From NCBI GenBank assembly GCA_037039685.1, contig JAWNGF010000001.1, positions 7,254,001-7,318,000 on the forward strand: 64,000 nucleotides of DNA. The letters run 5' to 3'. A program made the position numbers and the translations under genes. The notes under the pieces were generated by a model. That model had not been told where the DNA came from and searched no databases. It saw nothing but the letters and a program-made list of their open reading frames with translations. Source of the stretch: Ceratobasidium sp. AG-K (taxonomy: Eukaryota; Basidiomycota; Agaricomycetes; Cantharellales; Ceratobasidiaceae). Positions 1 to 12,600 of this stretch are shown here, piece by piece (within the stretch, counting starts at the first letter, position 1; each line of letters starts with the position of its first letter).

Positions 1-7
1 CTTGACA

Positions 8-1769
8 ATGTCCTCAAAACCGGCGCCCACCTTCTCAGCCAGAGGTCAATTTGACGTTCCAGATGACGCTGGTGGCTCAGAACAAGAAAGTGGCAGAATG
101 CAGGTAGGTGGTTTGTCGTAAAAACACCTCTAAACAACTTATAGGTTTCTCGCAGAGCCATTATAAACCCGTTGTATCGTATTACTTCCCCAAGGCTGTC
201 GGAGAGTATCATTTCGGGGTGGGCGCATCACGGTTGTCTCTTTAAAAATCAACTCACCGAGGTTTTTGATAGGAGAGACACCCAATGAAACCACACCGCT
301 TAACTTTGATGAATACCCTTGTGATGGGTTACGGCCTTCACAAGTACATGGATCATTTCATCAACCCCCGTGCTGCAACTGAGGAGGAGCTTGAACTTTA
401 TCACGACCGTGATTACATTGACTTTCTATCGCGGTAGGTTAAATTCAAAAATGACGCGTGCCCATACCATAACAGGAATAACACAGAGTCATGCCCGGTG
501 CATCAGCAAAAGAACTTGCTGACTTTAACTTTGGGAGATGACTGCCCTATATTTGACGGCATGTTCAACTTCTTCAAACAATACACTGGCGCATCCCTGG
601 CTGCGGCTCGAAAGCTTTCTCAAGGCACAACAGATATCGCCATCAACTGGTCTGGAGGGCTCCACCATGCGAAAAAGCGAGAAGCCAGCGGCTTTTGCTA
701 CATCAACGATATCGTGATTGCTATTCTTGACCTTCTTCGTGTCTACCCACGCGTGCTTTACATCGACATTGATATCCACCATGGCGATGGCGTTGAACTG
801 GCGTTCTGGCATACGAACCGTGTCATGACTGTCTCGTTCCACAAGTACACTGGCGACTTTTTCCCGGGGACTGGAAAGCTCGACGACAACGGCACTGGGC
901 TAGGCAGACATTTTGCCTTGAACGTACCTCTCTCGGACGGAATAGATGACACATCTTACGTGGAGCTGTTCAAGTTTGTGATGGAGCGCACGATTGCCGC
1001 TTTCCAGCCCTCTGCGATCGTCCTTCAGTGTGGTGCCGACTCATTGGGTTGTGACCGTCTCGGCGCATTTAACCTATCCACTCGAGCCCACGGCGAATGC
1101 GTAAAATACATCAAGTCATTCAATATCCCCTTGTTGGCGCTCGGAGGTGGCGGGTACACAATCCACAACGTGGCGCGATGCTGGACGAACGAGACCAGCA
1201 TTTTGCTTGGGGTTGAAGTCTCGGATATGCTCCCCGATACGCCCTACAACGCTTTTTTTAAACCCGATTACAAACTTCACCCTCAAATTGTGCGCAAGGT
1301 CGAGAACATGAACACGCCCCGGAGTTTGCAAAACCTCCGGATCGCAATCACGGAGAAATTGAGGTACTTGAATGGGGCGCCAAGTGTGCAAATGCAGGAA
1401 ATCCCGCCCGACTTGGAAGGGCTGCTAGAAGACAACGACGATGACGAAGAGATGGATGAAGATATGACGGGCGACGTCGATGTTGACGACCGAGAGGGTT
1501 CGAACGGGCGAGTGGCTTCCAATGGAGATGGTATGGACGAGCCTTCGTCTACCAGTCGACAAGGGACAGATCCGCCGACAGTGAAGGAACTTGAAGCGAG
1601 AATTGAGGCACAGGCCCGGGAAGCTCATCTCCTAGAGCTTGGAACCGAGAATGAGAATGACGGCTGGGAAGACAAATCGGAAGAATCGCTGAGCGATGCG
1701 GATCCTAAAGCCAATAGCCCTTGGGGTGGCCGGTGGCAAGGATCACCGTCACCTGGAACCTTTGAATAG
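8..1769 (+). CDS. hos2: Class I histone deacetylase, Hos2/HDAC3 type
   Basis: Zn-dependent lysine deacetylase acting on histone tails in nuclear corepressor complexes. Four exons fit: 8-103, 156-218, 273-433 and 476-1769, all GT-AG and in frame, giving about 537 residues. The start at 8 gives a short tail (MSSKPAPT...) leading into [12 protein letters not shown]. Catalytic-core signatures are present in order: [22 protein letters not shown] (the active-site His pair), [11 protein letters not shown] (metal-binding Asp/His), [14 protein letters not shown] and GGGGYT (the transition-state Tyr). HPMKPHRL and [16 protein letters not shown] resemble HDAC3/Hos2 more than Rpd3, though I could not build a tree. 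The C-terminus is a long acidic, low-complexity tail ([12 protein letters not shown]), typical of fungal class I enzymes. The part inside the window appears complete. Confidence 0.93.
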
Positions 1770-1884
1770 GAGGATCGCCCGAGGCCGTGGTTTGCTCAAA
1801 AGGGAATTTATATGTTCTGGTATTGTTGCCTATTCAGTGGTATTATTTATACATGCATAATCAAATCCGTTGATATTCGCTACA

Positions 1885-4800
1885 TCAGTGACCTCCCTCA
1901 TTGGCCTGAGCGTGTTTGAGGCCACGTTCATAGCCTTGTTGCTCAGCTAGAGATAGCTTTGTAGCCAAATCCAAATCTCTCTGGAATGCGGCCTCATCTT
2001 CTTCCTCTGTGCTCGAAAGGCCAGAACGTCTCGGAGGGAGAGGTGGTGGTTTGTCCGATTTCCTTTCCCCTCTTGAACAGGCTCAGGCTCGCTTGACTGA
2101 CTCGCCCCGAAAAATCCCCCGGAGCTTCCATCTCATCCTCTCTGCTATCTTTATCGGCCAGCGTCAATTTTCGACTCTTGTCAACCTTCAGCATCTCCTG
2201 CGCTTCGGCATCCAAAGTCTTCTTTCGCTCGATCGCAGCACCCGACTTGGTCATCCGCTTGAACGTATCAATCACTGCCTGTCGCTCTTCATGGGTACTC
2301 GCATCAAACGCAAGTTTTCCCCGCTCTACGCGAGTCGCCAATTGTTGCGAGTCTTGTTTCTTTGCCCATGGTTTTTGGGCGGACTTCCAAACCCCTTCGA
2401 GTGGATGGGCAATCATACCAACTATCCCAGCGGCGGGTTTCATAGTCGCGTTGATGTCTGTATTTTCTGAGCGTGCTAAACCAAGAAATGGGTTTGAAGG
2501 GATGCTTACAGCTCCTTCCAGAACCCTTTATGAATCCTATGAGTCCTTCCTTTTTAGCGCCTGCCATTGGCTCCTTGACAAGTCCAGTAATACCGTCATA
2601 GTATCCGTAAAATAAACCCTATTGGTTGTGAGCGACTATATGCTATCGACGACTTCGACTTACCTTTGCCCCCTCTCTGAACCCACTTCCGATGCCGTCG
2701 ACGTTTCCTTGGGACCGCACTTCGGAGCCATACATCCGGGGAACGTTTTGAAACCCTTCAGATATACCTCCTATGATGCACATTACACCTTGATAATAGT
2801 GATGGTAAGTAAAACAACTACCCGAACATAAGGGACCTACCTCTAGGTATCGCCGTCGTCGTATTGATTATCCCCTTTATGGGGCTGTAGAATATTTGTG
2901 CAATCCCGGCATAGTAATGCGTCACCGTCCGTAGGATCTCAATGGAGCCACCTGTAATAGGGTCTGTTGCTTTCCGGTGAGTGTCATACTCCTTGATGCC
3001 TATAAAACTCGGCTTAGTGACCCAGTGCGATATGATAGCCAAATTGAACTTACGGTGTTGTTGCAGTTTTTTCATGTCCACTAGTCCTGCGTTTATGAGG
3101 GTTGTAGCTGCAAACCCACTAAGACGGAGGAAATGCTCTGGCGACCACCATTCAGCAAGTTTATGCGGCTCGAGATCACATCTATATCGAATGCTCGTTA
3201 CTAACGCTCCAACTAATGGCTATATGCACAAGTACTAACCTCATGTTAAGCAGTGGCAGATGTTTATGGAACGAATCAACCCCTAGAGTAACGCCATCCT
3301 TTGAATCGTAAGTATCCATGGACTTTCGGTCAGTTAGCCAGACCACTCACTTCGCTGCGAATCTTTTCGCCCATCTTTTCAGCAGCTTGCCTTGCTCGTG
3401 GCGATTTCACAAACTCCAGTGCGGTTACCAATCGCTTAGTTGTCATCTCCTTTTGAGGAATGGGTTCGGGGCCTGCTCCAGCTTTGGCGATCATCGAACC
3501 CCAGAACGGCTATTGAAATTAACTTGAGCTGCTGAACAAGGCTCGGGTAGCACAAAAATCACACCTGGTCACCAAAGAATGGAACAACGATAGTCGGCTT
3601 TCCAGCTTTCAGTCCGGCGCTTGTCTACACCCGTCAATAAGGTGTACTCAACAGCATAATGGCGCTATCAACTTACAGTCCCTGCTCCTCCATGATGGCA
3701 TACGGCAGAGACATGGTTAAACAGCCAGTCGTGTGGAACGTTGCCAGTCTCTTTATCTAGGATTAGCACACCGTCCGGGACGTTTGGGCTCTCCGGTGCA
3801 AATAAGCCGCCCCACCCGGCGGAGAGTATAGCTCTCGTCTTGGTTTCCTTAATGGCGCTGAATATTTTCTCTGACGTGCATATGTTAGTCGATGAAATCT
3901 AGTTCTTAAAAAGTACGAACGGGTCATTTCCTGCGGTTCATCGATCATGATAGAGCCGAATCTGTTAGCATTATTTAAATGCCATGACCGGCCGAAGGAG
4001 GGAGGCTACAGACCCAATATATACTGGAGGCTCCCCTTCCTCGAGGAATCTCTTCAAATTCTCCGGTGGCTGATAATTTGATGCAAGATCCAAAAAGTAG
4101 AACCCAACTACGTCTGTTGGGATACTGGTTAGCGACCACTAAACCGGAGCGAGATAATACGTGCCAATATGGTTCGTCCAGTCGTCCGGTTTGGGGACCA
4201 ACGCCGGAGACATACAGTACGTCCAGGGGATACGAAGGCGGTCTGTAATACCTGGACCTGATCGTAGGCTCAACGGTTTAAGGCCGAGGGTTTTGGTACG
4301 GAAGTCGTTGATAACGTCACCCAGTCTACGCATTCAATTAGTAGAGATAGCCGTTGGTGCAATTAATTCTCACCCTTGCCAGGTCATCAGTTCAGCTAGC
4401 GCATAGGATAGAACATTCGTCAAGCCTTTCTCCGCGTTGGATTGAAGGACGTTGACTAAAGGATGAGGGAAATCTGCAGTCGCACACCTTGGAACGGACT
4501 TCTGAGTATCATTGTTTCTCTCATGATTCAAGGGGCGATTCAAGCGCTTACCATGGCATCGCTATCAGGTGGCTGTCAGCTACGCTACCGAGTTTCCAGG
4601 GAAATGAGGTTGGGGTGCTCACTAAATGATAGTTGCAGTGGCACACCCAACGCCTCGGCGCAGTGTATATGCGCAAATGCAGGTGGGTTAGAAATAATCG
4701 CATCGGCTGCAAATGATAGCCGTTCTTCATCCTCGTCTGGCTCGTAGCATGCCTTCCAACAGCCATCGAGGTACTCCCCAACCATCTTTCGCTTGAGCCC

Positions 4801-5483
4801 AATATCACCGTTCGTCAACGACTCTAAACCGGGCATGAGTCCTGGGTTGCGGACCATGTAACTCATAAGTTGCTCGGGGTCACCACCAATATTGAAGAAC
4901 CGCAGGCCAGCTCCTGTAACAAAAGATTTGAAATTTCCGTGCGTCGCGATGCGGACGCTGTGTCCATGCTGCTTGAGCTGCTTGCCTAGGGCAACGAACG
5001 GCTGAACATCCCCTGGAGTAAACATCCAGTTAACAGTTAAATCTAGTATTGAAGGATAGATCAACCACTACGGACCTCGACTACCCACAATCATGATAAC
5101 TATGTTCATAGGTGGTGCAGCGCTCCAATCCTCCTTGTCCACAGCATACTCTCGAACAGGGTTGGCATAGTCCTTGGGCAAGTCTGGGAGTTTTTTCTTC
5201 AAATCTAAGGAGATAACAATTCTGCCATCGGGGGTAACTTCGGCCGATGAAGCAAGTCCTTTTCCCAGTGACTTGTACGCAGCATAGTCTTGGGGTCTGA
5301 TTGTTAGAACCTCGCTATCTATGGATAGTGATGCATACTGATAGCTGGGTTTGTCTGAATACTTCCAATTGTGATCTTCTGGGCACCCTCTGGGAGGTCT
5401 TTGGTATCTATACTGGCAGTATCTGGGATAACGTTGCTCTCGGCGTCCTCACGCATGTAGTAAGGAGTATTGGATTTGTCCAT
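1885..5483 (-). CDS. Sterol 3-beta-glucosyltransferase-like GT28/GT1 protein
   Basis: UDP-glucose-dependent glucosyltransferase of the Atg26/sterol glucosyltransferase family, expected on membranes. About a dozen exons. The start at 5483 (MDKSNTPYYMRED) is followed by exons 5483-5414, 5354-5076 and 5012-4623. The GT28 N-terminal domain begins MNIVIMIVGSRGDVQPFVALG. The acceptor domain contains FPHPLVNVLQSNAEKG and GFYFLDLASNYQPP. The donor domain contains YIGFGSIMI, ILSAGWGG, HHGGAGT and PFFGDQPFWG (the UDP-sugar site). The C-terminal half carries GLFYGYYDGITGLVKEP and MKPAAGIVGMIAHPLEGVWKS, then a tail ending FQRDLDLATKLSLAEQ and a stop at 1887-1885. Two one-base frame problems occur: the CC at 4551-4552 would need to be CCC to keep the conserved MPW, and the CCCC run at 2067-2070 has one base too many. 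As printed the last frame stops at 1994. One intron (near 4164) appears to use a GC donor. Confidence 0.85.
4552..4561 (-). other. Micro-exon of 10-11 nt in the GT28 gene
   Basis: Between the exon ending at 4623 (phase 1, after LQLSF) and the exon starting at 4501 there is a tiny exon coding the conserved T-M-P-W of GT28 proteins. It is flanked by an acceptor (gatag) and a donor (gtaag) on the minus strand. As printed it is 10 nt and the downstream frame fails. With one extra G on the coding strand it is 11 nt and the downstream sequence KSVPRCATADFPHPL follows in frame. Confidence 0.6.
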
Positions 5484-5685
5484 TGTGTCGTGGTTCGCAA
5501 CAGGAAGTATACAAGCGCCGTGACGCTACTCGGTGATGACATCACAAACGCGGAGAAATAAGTTGCAAATTCGATAACACCGGAAGATATATGCATGTAT
5601 GCATTTCGTTAAATGAATGGTAATGCGACACTATTGAAACAGACTTCCAAATCCCTAAACAAAATGTACCATATATACATGACGC

Positions 5686-7290
5686 TCATCGGGTGTATCC
5701 AACAGGGGTCGCGACGTAAGGTCCGTTCTGGCACTTGAATCCAACGTCGTTGTCAATGGCAGCAGGGTCGCACATGACAGCGGCCTTAGCATGGTCGATG
5801 GGGTTGAGGCCAGAGATGCGCTTGGCGACGATGTTCTTGGTGGTGTTGTGGTATAGGTCAAAGATGACAATCTCCTTGCCAGTCGCGTTAGCAACAGAAT
5901 ACCAGCAGGGGTCGCTCACGCAAGATCCCTCGACGTAGGGGGTACTGGATAATACGTCAGTCGAAGTTTGGAGAGGTATTATGTTAGGAACTCACTCAAG
6001 CTGAGTACCGCTGAAGTTGTCAAAGAGCATGTCCTCGATGTGGGTGTTGTTAGGGCTGTCGGTGGTAGGCTTGGGTCCCAACTACAAATTGAAACACGCC
6101 GTAATTAGAACACGTAACTTGGCCTATGTCGTGATAACTTACGTTCTGATCCCAGTAGTTCTGAGTAACGTAGATCGGGAAAGGAACATTCTCCAAGACA
6201 ATGTTGCGCCAGGTGACGTTCTTGGCAATGCCATTTCCGCCGGTCCAGCTCTTGAAGCGAGCACCGTAGAGGTGGTTCTTCATGACAACGTTTTCGAACA
6301 AGATGTTGCGAACATCGGAGACCGCACCAGCCTTGCCGAGCGAGCCGATCGACAAGCCGTGGCCACCTTCGCAGTAGTTCTAAACAAAAAGGTGAGTTCG
6401 GGTCACACCGATAGAATTGGTGAGTGCTAACGTTGCGGAAGTGGACACCGTTGGCACCAGAGCCGACGGTAATGCAGTCGTCGCCGTTGACGATGTGGTT
6501 GTTCTCAATCAACAAGTTGGTTCCACCAGCAGCGAACCCATCAGTGTTGAAGGGGAAGGCCTATTACATAGACGTTAGCGAACCGCTTATTTAATAACCG
6601 AATAGAATACAAACCTTGGTGGTCGACACCGCATGAATTCGGTTGTTGAATGCACGGATGTTCTTGCCGCCGTTGAGCAAGAAGTTCCAGGCGATAGGTT
6701 GCCAGAGCTTCATGTCCTGGATGACACCGTTGGTAACAACAAAGCTGATACCGTGCGGGCGGTTCGTTTGTTGGACGGCATCCCACCACGCTTGACCGTG
6801 CGAGTCGATCCAGCCCCAGTTGGGGTCGGTCGTGCCGCGTAGGGTAACATTTGTGCCGGCAATCTTGATCCAATGGCCGGGGAAGGTCTGGATGACTGAT
6901 GTTAGGGTGGGGCGGAATTGTGACGAGATAAAAAGGGACGTACGGACTTGGCGACCTCGGCCTGGACGGTCGCGATATCAGTGGGGTACGTCGCATTACC
7001 CTCGAATGCAACTACGCTGTTGGTCAAAGTACCAAAGTTGATCGGCTGAACGGGGTGAAATATTAGTGAATTGGCAGGCTGAGAGAGCTAATTGTGCCTA
7101 CCGTCCAAAGGTTATAGGTGACACCCTTTTTGAAGAGAATAAGCGAGTCGGAGGTGTAGTTGGCGAGCGCAGCAACAACAGCAGGCGAGTCGTCCTTGCC
7201 ATCAACGTGAGGAACAACAAATGTCTTGGAGTAGGCCGAGACAAGCGGAAGGAGAGCGAGAGCAGCAGCAGCAGCAATCATCTTGACCAA
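5686..7290 (-). CDS. Secreted GH28 exopolygalacturonase
   Basis: Pectin-degrading glycoside hydrolase, secreted. The N-terminus MVKMIAAAAALALLPLVSA is a clear signal peptide. The start at 7290 is preferred, with a second Met three codons in. The right-handed parallel beta-helix is split over about seven exons. Catalytic motifs of GH28 are visible in order: NTDGF (with Ala following where Asp is common), GDDCIT (the Asp pair), GGHGLSIGS and RFKSW (the substrate-binding RIK/RFK motif). Several N-glycosylation sequons are present (NATGKE, NHT-like). RFKSWTGG and the overall layout suggest an exo-acting enzyme rather than an endo-PG; this is inferred from motif style only. A TATA-like box lies about 56 bp upstream. 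It ends 202 bp before the GT28 start on the same strand. Confidence 0.9.
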
Positions 7291-7345
7291 AGGACAAAAA
7301 AGGGATTAAACGAAAACTGATATCTCCACACTCGTGAAGCTCTCG

Positions 7346-7352
7346 TTATATA
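7346..7352 (-). promoter_or_regulatory. TATA box of the exopolygalacturonase gene
   Basis: TATATAA on the minus strand, about 56 bp upstream of the start codon at 7290, followed by a pyrimidine-rich leader. Strong TATA boxes suit inducible secreted enzymes. Supported by position and sequence only. Confidence 0.5.
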
Positions 7353-7353
7353 G

Positions 7354-7832
7354 ACGCGTGGGTGGCAAAAGATTCGTCGCAACGTGCCCGAGACCAACGT
7401 ACCTCCGCACTGGTTATATGAAGAAGTCAGGCATGCAACGGAATTGCAACGTCTTGTGTGTTCCTGGGCGAGATCTAATTTTAACTGCTCATGGATCGTA
7501 GGTTTGGCATGTGATGCGCGTAGCGGTCCGATCGCGGCCCGTCATGTCGGCATCCCGGGTTTTGATTGGACCCGACGTTTGTCCGTACCTCGATTTAGTT
7601 GGGCGATGGTGGCGCCGGCGTTCAACACCTATGAGCGAGTTCTCATGCCATGCAGAGCTGTCAAGAACCAGAGAACTTCGATTTCGGGAGTATTTTACAC
7701 ACAACCTGTACTGAATTGAAAAGTTTCAATTCCAACTCTAGCAACGGCTAGATGGCGAGGTGGTTATCAAACGCAAATTCCTAGCGTTGATTCCTTCAGG
7801 TCTCAGCCTAGTCGAGCAAGCTGAAACATGCA
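7354..7832 (+). other. Intergenic, no gene seen
   Basis: About 480 bp between the polygalacturonase promoter and the 3' end of the dihydrofolate synthase gene. The short open frames here have no family features and overlap each other. It probably holds the upstream control region of the polygalacturonase gene. Confidence 0.5.
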
Positions 7833-9167
7833 TTACGGAATAGCTCCCAGGCTGCGGTAAAAATCGGCAACAAGGTACAAGCTTCCTGCGAGTACGATCA
7901 ACTCACCGCTGCCGTCAGATAGCTCCTTGGCGCGCGCCAAGGCAGAGGATAAATCGGCAGCCGCGTGCGCGGACGTAATCTCGCGTGGTTCGACGGGGTG
8001 GACCCACGGCATATCGTGTACTGGGGAAAAGGTGGTAGCGATGACACGATCGCCTGGCCGGATCAGCGGGGAAAGCGTGGTTGCGGGTGGTTTGGCTGGG
8101 GAATGGGAGAGGGCCAGGATAAAGATGGGTCGGGTGGGGAGGTGAAGGGAGTCGATGTATGCGGAGAGGGCGGTTGCTGAGGCTGCGTTGTGAGCACCAT
8201 CGACCAGGATGGTCAAATTGTGAGAGGGCAGTGTATGCCAACTTAGACGACCGGGCCAGTGCGCTCGACGAAGGCCATTGGTTATGTGTTGGTCGGTAAT
8301 GCGTTTGAATGCGGGGAACCGGGGTGTGATGGAGGGGTGCGCGCGTAATGCATCGAGTGTTGTTACGACTGTTGATACATTTTCAAGTTGGTGTTGGCCA
8401 TGGAGGGATATCAATGCCGGAAGGGTGCCTCCCCGGACTGGAAGCGGTACCGAACACGGACGGGGTGGCGGCGGGTGGAATGGAGATAACGAGAAAGGGG
8501 GTGGGGGAGGACCATCTTGATTAGTATCCCATTCGCGCGAGGTCACCTGCGGTGCAGATATCGAGTGGGCTCGAATGGACTTGATTCGTTCCTGAATCGT
8601 AGCTTCCGCCTCGGGCCATGCTTGGGGTCCGACTACGCAAACACCATCTGGTCTGACTATTCCTACTTTGTGTAAGGCAATCTCCTCAATGGTGTTGCCG
8701 AGGAAGCCTTGGTGGTCATAGTCGACGTTTGTAATCGCACTAATGGCAATAGCTTCGTCCGGTACAACGTTGGTCGCGTCGGTAAGACCACCCATACCAA
8801 CTTCGAGCACAACAACGTCCACGCCTGCATCCTCAAACAGGGATAAAGCTGAAATTGTATGTTGTTCAAAATTACTTGCCCCGATTGCGTGTTCGTTGTT
8901 CAAGTCTCGGATCTTTTGTCGGGCAGCGGTGTATTGTGACTCTAGTATGGGGCGGGTGTTGAAAGAGATCGAGTCCCAAACGTTTACAAGGTGGGGACTA
9001 TTGAAGCGCCCGGTCGAGAAACCAGCCTCGCGGAGGACAGATTCAATCATCGTGGTCACACTGCCTTTCCCATTGGTCCCTGCGACGTGAACAGTGGGCC
9101 TAGTGTATTTCGGCAACAAAGTCATGAGTCGAGCGACTCGCTCAAGTCCAAGGTTTATCCCAGACAT
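7833..9167 (-). CDS. fol3: Dihydrofolate synthase (FolC/Mur ligase family)
   Basis: Adds the first glutamate to dihydropteroate in folate synthesis, ATP-dependent. A single intronless frame of 444 residues, unusual here where most genes have many introns. The start MSGINLGLERVARLM matches the typical FolC N-terminus. The ATP-binding P-loop is HVAGTNGKGSV. VLEVGMGGLTDATNVV and DHQGFLGNT match the central Mur-ligase domain, and HWPGRLSW and VDGAHN mark the start of the C-terminal domain. The WPGRL segment and the length favour dihydrofolate synthase (FOL3) over the longer folylpolyglutamate synthase. A proline-rich low-complexity insert (about residues 215-240) lies between two conserved blocks. 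No frame problems. Confidence 0.92.
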   Translation of the reverse strand: MSGINLGLERVARLMTLLPKYTRPTVHVAGTNGKGSVTTMIESVLREAGFSTGRFNSPHLVNVWDSISFNTRPILESQYTAARQKIRDLNNEHAIGASNFEQHTISALSLFEDAGVDVVVLEVGMGGLTDATNVVPDEAIAISAITNVDYDHQGFLGNTIEEIALHKVGIVRPDGVCVVGPQAWPEAEATIQERIKSIRAHSISAPQVTSREWDTNQDGPPPPPFSLSPFHPPPPRPCSVPLPVRGGTLPALISLHGQHQLENVSTVVTTLDALRAHPSITPRFPAFKRITDQHITNGLRRAHWPGRLSWHTLPSHNLTILVDGAHNAASATALSAYIDSLHLPTRPIFILALSHSPAKPPATTLSPLIRPGDRVIATTFSPVHDMPWVHPVEPREITSAHAAADLSSALARAKELSDGSGELIVLAGSLYLVADFYRSLGAIP

Positions 9168-9354
9168 GGCTATCTCAGATTGACTTCAAGTGGTGGACGC
9201 AGAGATCGCTCATTCGAGAAAGGGATTCTGCACGTGATCCATGATGCAGGTTGGTCGTGATGACACATCTGGACTTGAACTTGTCTTCCATCACCACTCC
9301 TGGTTCGAGTGGACAAGCCCGACTCTAGAAATCTAATTACAACTATTCGTCAAT

Positions 9355-12333
9355 ATGGCGGACGTGGGTACCATGACCGAGTACCCAAGTCTCTTCCGTA
9401 AGTATTAGTTTAATTATTCAAGGCCGTAATTAACCCGTTTCTATTAGGCTCGGAGAAAATGAGCTTGGTGCAGCTCATTGTTCCGACAGAACTTGCCCAC
9501 GACACTGTGGTCGAGCTGGGAGAGCTTGGAAACGTCCAGTTCAAAGATGTACGCAAGGCTACACTATCAGCTCACCAGGTTGCTCACCGATCCACCGCAG
9601 CTCAATCCTGATGTCAACCCGTTCCAACGATCGTTCGTGGGTGAAATTCGTCGCATCGACGAAATGGCCCGCCGCGTGCGCTTCTTCAACTCTCAAATCG
9701 AGAAGGAGAACCAGCAATATCCCACTGCGCCTGTCCCTGTGCGCTCGTTGGGCGACTCTGCTCCACTCGCCACCGTGGGACCCCGTGCCAGCCAAACTCG
9801 TGATGAGCTGGATGTTGTGCTTGCCGAGCACGAGTCTCGCCTGCAGCAGATGAACGAGAGTTACACGACACTGAGCGCTCGTCAGCGCGAGTTGGTTGAA
9901 GCCCGTCATGTGTTGCGTGAGACTGCGGTGTTTTTCGATCGGGTGGGTGTTTTGTTTGCCGGGCGTATATTGTTGTTCCTAATCCTCGATCCAGACTGGT
10001 ACTCAGCAGCAAGCCGATATTCGTACCTCGTTCGATGACGGCACCCAGCCTCTCCTGCAGGATGACGCGGAGGCAAACATGGCGGCTGCTGGACCCGTTC
10101 AATTTGATCTCGAGTTTGTGGCCGGGACGATCGACCGCTCTCGTCTTCCCACCTTTGAACGCATTCTCTGGCGCGTGCTCCGTGGTAACCTTTACATGAA
10201 CCACACCGATATTGCCGAGCCGTTTATCGATCCCAATACCCTCGAGGAGACTCGCAAGAATGTGTTTGTCGTCTTTGCACATGGTGCGACTCTTCTTGCC
10301 AAGATCCGCAAAGTTAGCGAGGCCCTCGGAGCCACCCTCTTCCCCATCGACTCCAATGCCGATCGTCGCGTTGGTGCCCTGCGCGAAGTCGAAGGCCGCC
10401 TAGAGGACGTCCAGCAAGTTTTGGCCAGCACCAAGTCCACCCGCCGTGCCGAACTCGAGAAGATTGGCGAGGCCATCTCCACCTGGCGCGATTTCGTCCG
10501 CAAGGAGAAGAAGGTGCTCGAGACCCTCAACTTGTTCTCGTATGATCCTCGCCGCAAGACCCTTGTCGCCGAAGGTTGGATTCCCTCTCGCGACGGCCCG
10601 GCGATCCAAGCTGCATTGCGTCGTGCTGCGGACATGGCCGGCACCCACCTAGCCCCGCTTATGCACACACTGGAAGGAACAAAGCCGCCAACTTTCCATC
10701 GCACCAACAAGTTTACCGAAGCATACCAGACGATCATCGACAGCTATGGTATCGCTGCGTATCAAGAGGTCAACCCCGGTCTATTCACCGTCATTACGTT
10801 CCCCTTCCTGTTCGCCGTCATGTTCGGTGATCTTGGTCATGGCATTATCGCCTTCCTTGCTGCGCTGGCGATGATCATGTTCGAGAAGAAGCTGGCTAGG
10901 ATAGACATGGGAGAAGTGAGTATATTGCAACTATTTTTAGGACGTTCTCTAATTTGCCACTCGACTAGATCATCGGCACATTCTTCTAGTACGTCGGACC
11001 GGCGGCCTTCCGAGTGTGGTTACTAACATACTGTGTAGCGGCCGTTACATCATTATTCTCATGGGTCTATTCTCCATGTTCACTGGTATCATCTACAACG
11101 ACATCTTCAGCAAGTCGATGCACATTTGGCACTCGGGCTGGGACTGGCACCAGGGCGAAATCGAAGCTCGTCCAAACGGCCATACCTACCCAATTGGTCT
11201 GGATCCTGCCTGGCATGGAGCCGAGAACGCATTGGTCTTTACCAACTCGTACAAGATGAAGATGTCCATTATCCTTGGTGTCATTCACGTATGTATTCAT
11301 GACGTTTATTGGGCACAAATATTTACGCAATCGTGTAGATGTCCTTTGCCATCTGCCTCCAAGTCCCGAACCACTTGCACTTCAAGAAGCCAATGAACAT
11401 TTGGACCGAGTTTATCCCCCAGATCCTGTTCCTCCAATCTATCTTTGGCTACCTCGTCATCTGCATTGTCCTCAAGTGGGTCACCGACTGGACCACCTCG
11501 AGCATCCCACCGCCAGGTCTCCTCAACATGCTCATCTTCATGTTCCTCTCGCCCGGTTCGCTCGGTTCCAAAGACGAGAACGGCAAGTTGATTGGCGAGC
11601 CCGAGATGTTCCGTGGCCAAGGCGCGTTGCAAGTGTTCCTGTTGCTCTTGGCTGCGGTTTGCGTGCCGTGGATGTTGTGCGTCAAGCCGTACCTGTTGTG
11701 GAAGGAGCACAAGCAAAAGGAGGGTGCTGGATACCGTACCATTGCCGCCGATGACGGTAACAGGCGTGATAGCGGAGAGTTGAACGATGAGGAAGAGGGT
11801 CGGACTCATGGTGAAGACTCGGGCGAACACGGAGAGGGTGAAGAAGTGAGTACCCGCCCCGATATTGCGTTCGAATTACTCACAAGACATTCCTAGGGCT
11901 TCGAATTTGGTGAAATTGCAATCCACCAAATCATCCACACGATCGAATTCTGCCTTGGCTGCATCTCCAACACGGCTTCTTACCTCCGTCTCTGGGCCCT
12001 GTCCCTCGCCCATGCCCAGCTCAGCGAGGTCTTGTGGGGCATGACCCTCGAAGGCGCCCTCAACGACAAGACCACAGGCGTGTTTGGTGCTATTTACGTG
12101 TTTTTCATGTTTGGCACTTGGTTCGTGCTCACCATATTTATTCTGTGTATCATGGAGGGTCTGTCGGCCTTTTTGCATGCGCTGCGCTTACATTGGGTCG
12201 AGGCAAACGGAAAGCATTATATGGCTACCGGTTATGTGGGTTCTATTTTCTTCCTTTTATGGCCAACGCTAAAACCGGGGTTGACTAGGCCTTTACACCC
12301 CTCTCGTTTGCCATCACCGAAGGCGACATCTAA
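9355..12333 (+). CDS. vph1: V-type proton ATPase subunit a (Vph1/Stv1)
   Basis: Membrane subunit of the Vo sector that forms the proton half-channels, in vacuolar or Golgi membranes. Exons begin 9355-9397, 9448-9548 and 9601 onward. The N-terminus reads [31 protein letters not shown], the family opening. The cytosolic half has the coiled-coil stretch around [10 protein letters not shown] and the conserved [23 protein letters not shown] and [28 protein letters not shown]. The membrane half has [36 protein letters not shown] (holding the essential Arg) and the C-terminal [13 protein letters not shown], ending with the stop at 12331. Full-length and in frame, with no lesions. Whether it is the Vph1 or Stv1 isoform cannot be told here. 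Confidence 0.96.
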
Positions 12334-12600
12334 CCCACCACCATATGTGGTGAGATTCCCATCTTTCATGTACAAACTCGAATGCTACCAGAAATATAAT
12401 CGAGTTGCCTGCTTCTTTCGTCCGATTTTGCTTCGCGGCCCGGCCGGTATTTCCGGATGCGTCACAAGATTGAGCTGGCCCGCCGCCGCGAAGCTTGGCC
12501 GCGGTTCTTTCTGCTCCGCACGGAATTTACTCCGAGGACATGTCATTAAGAATCGAGTTATAACCAAGGCTGAACCTCTGCCATATTCCAGTCGTCAGTC

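Noticed and set aside
10192..10737. Minus-strand open frame inside the V-ATPase subunit a gene
   Set aside because: Exact antisense of the conserved cytosolic domain; no independent features.
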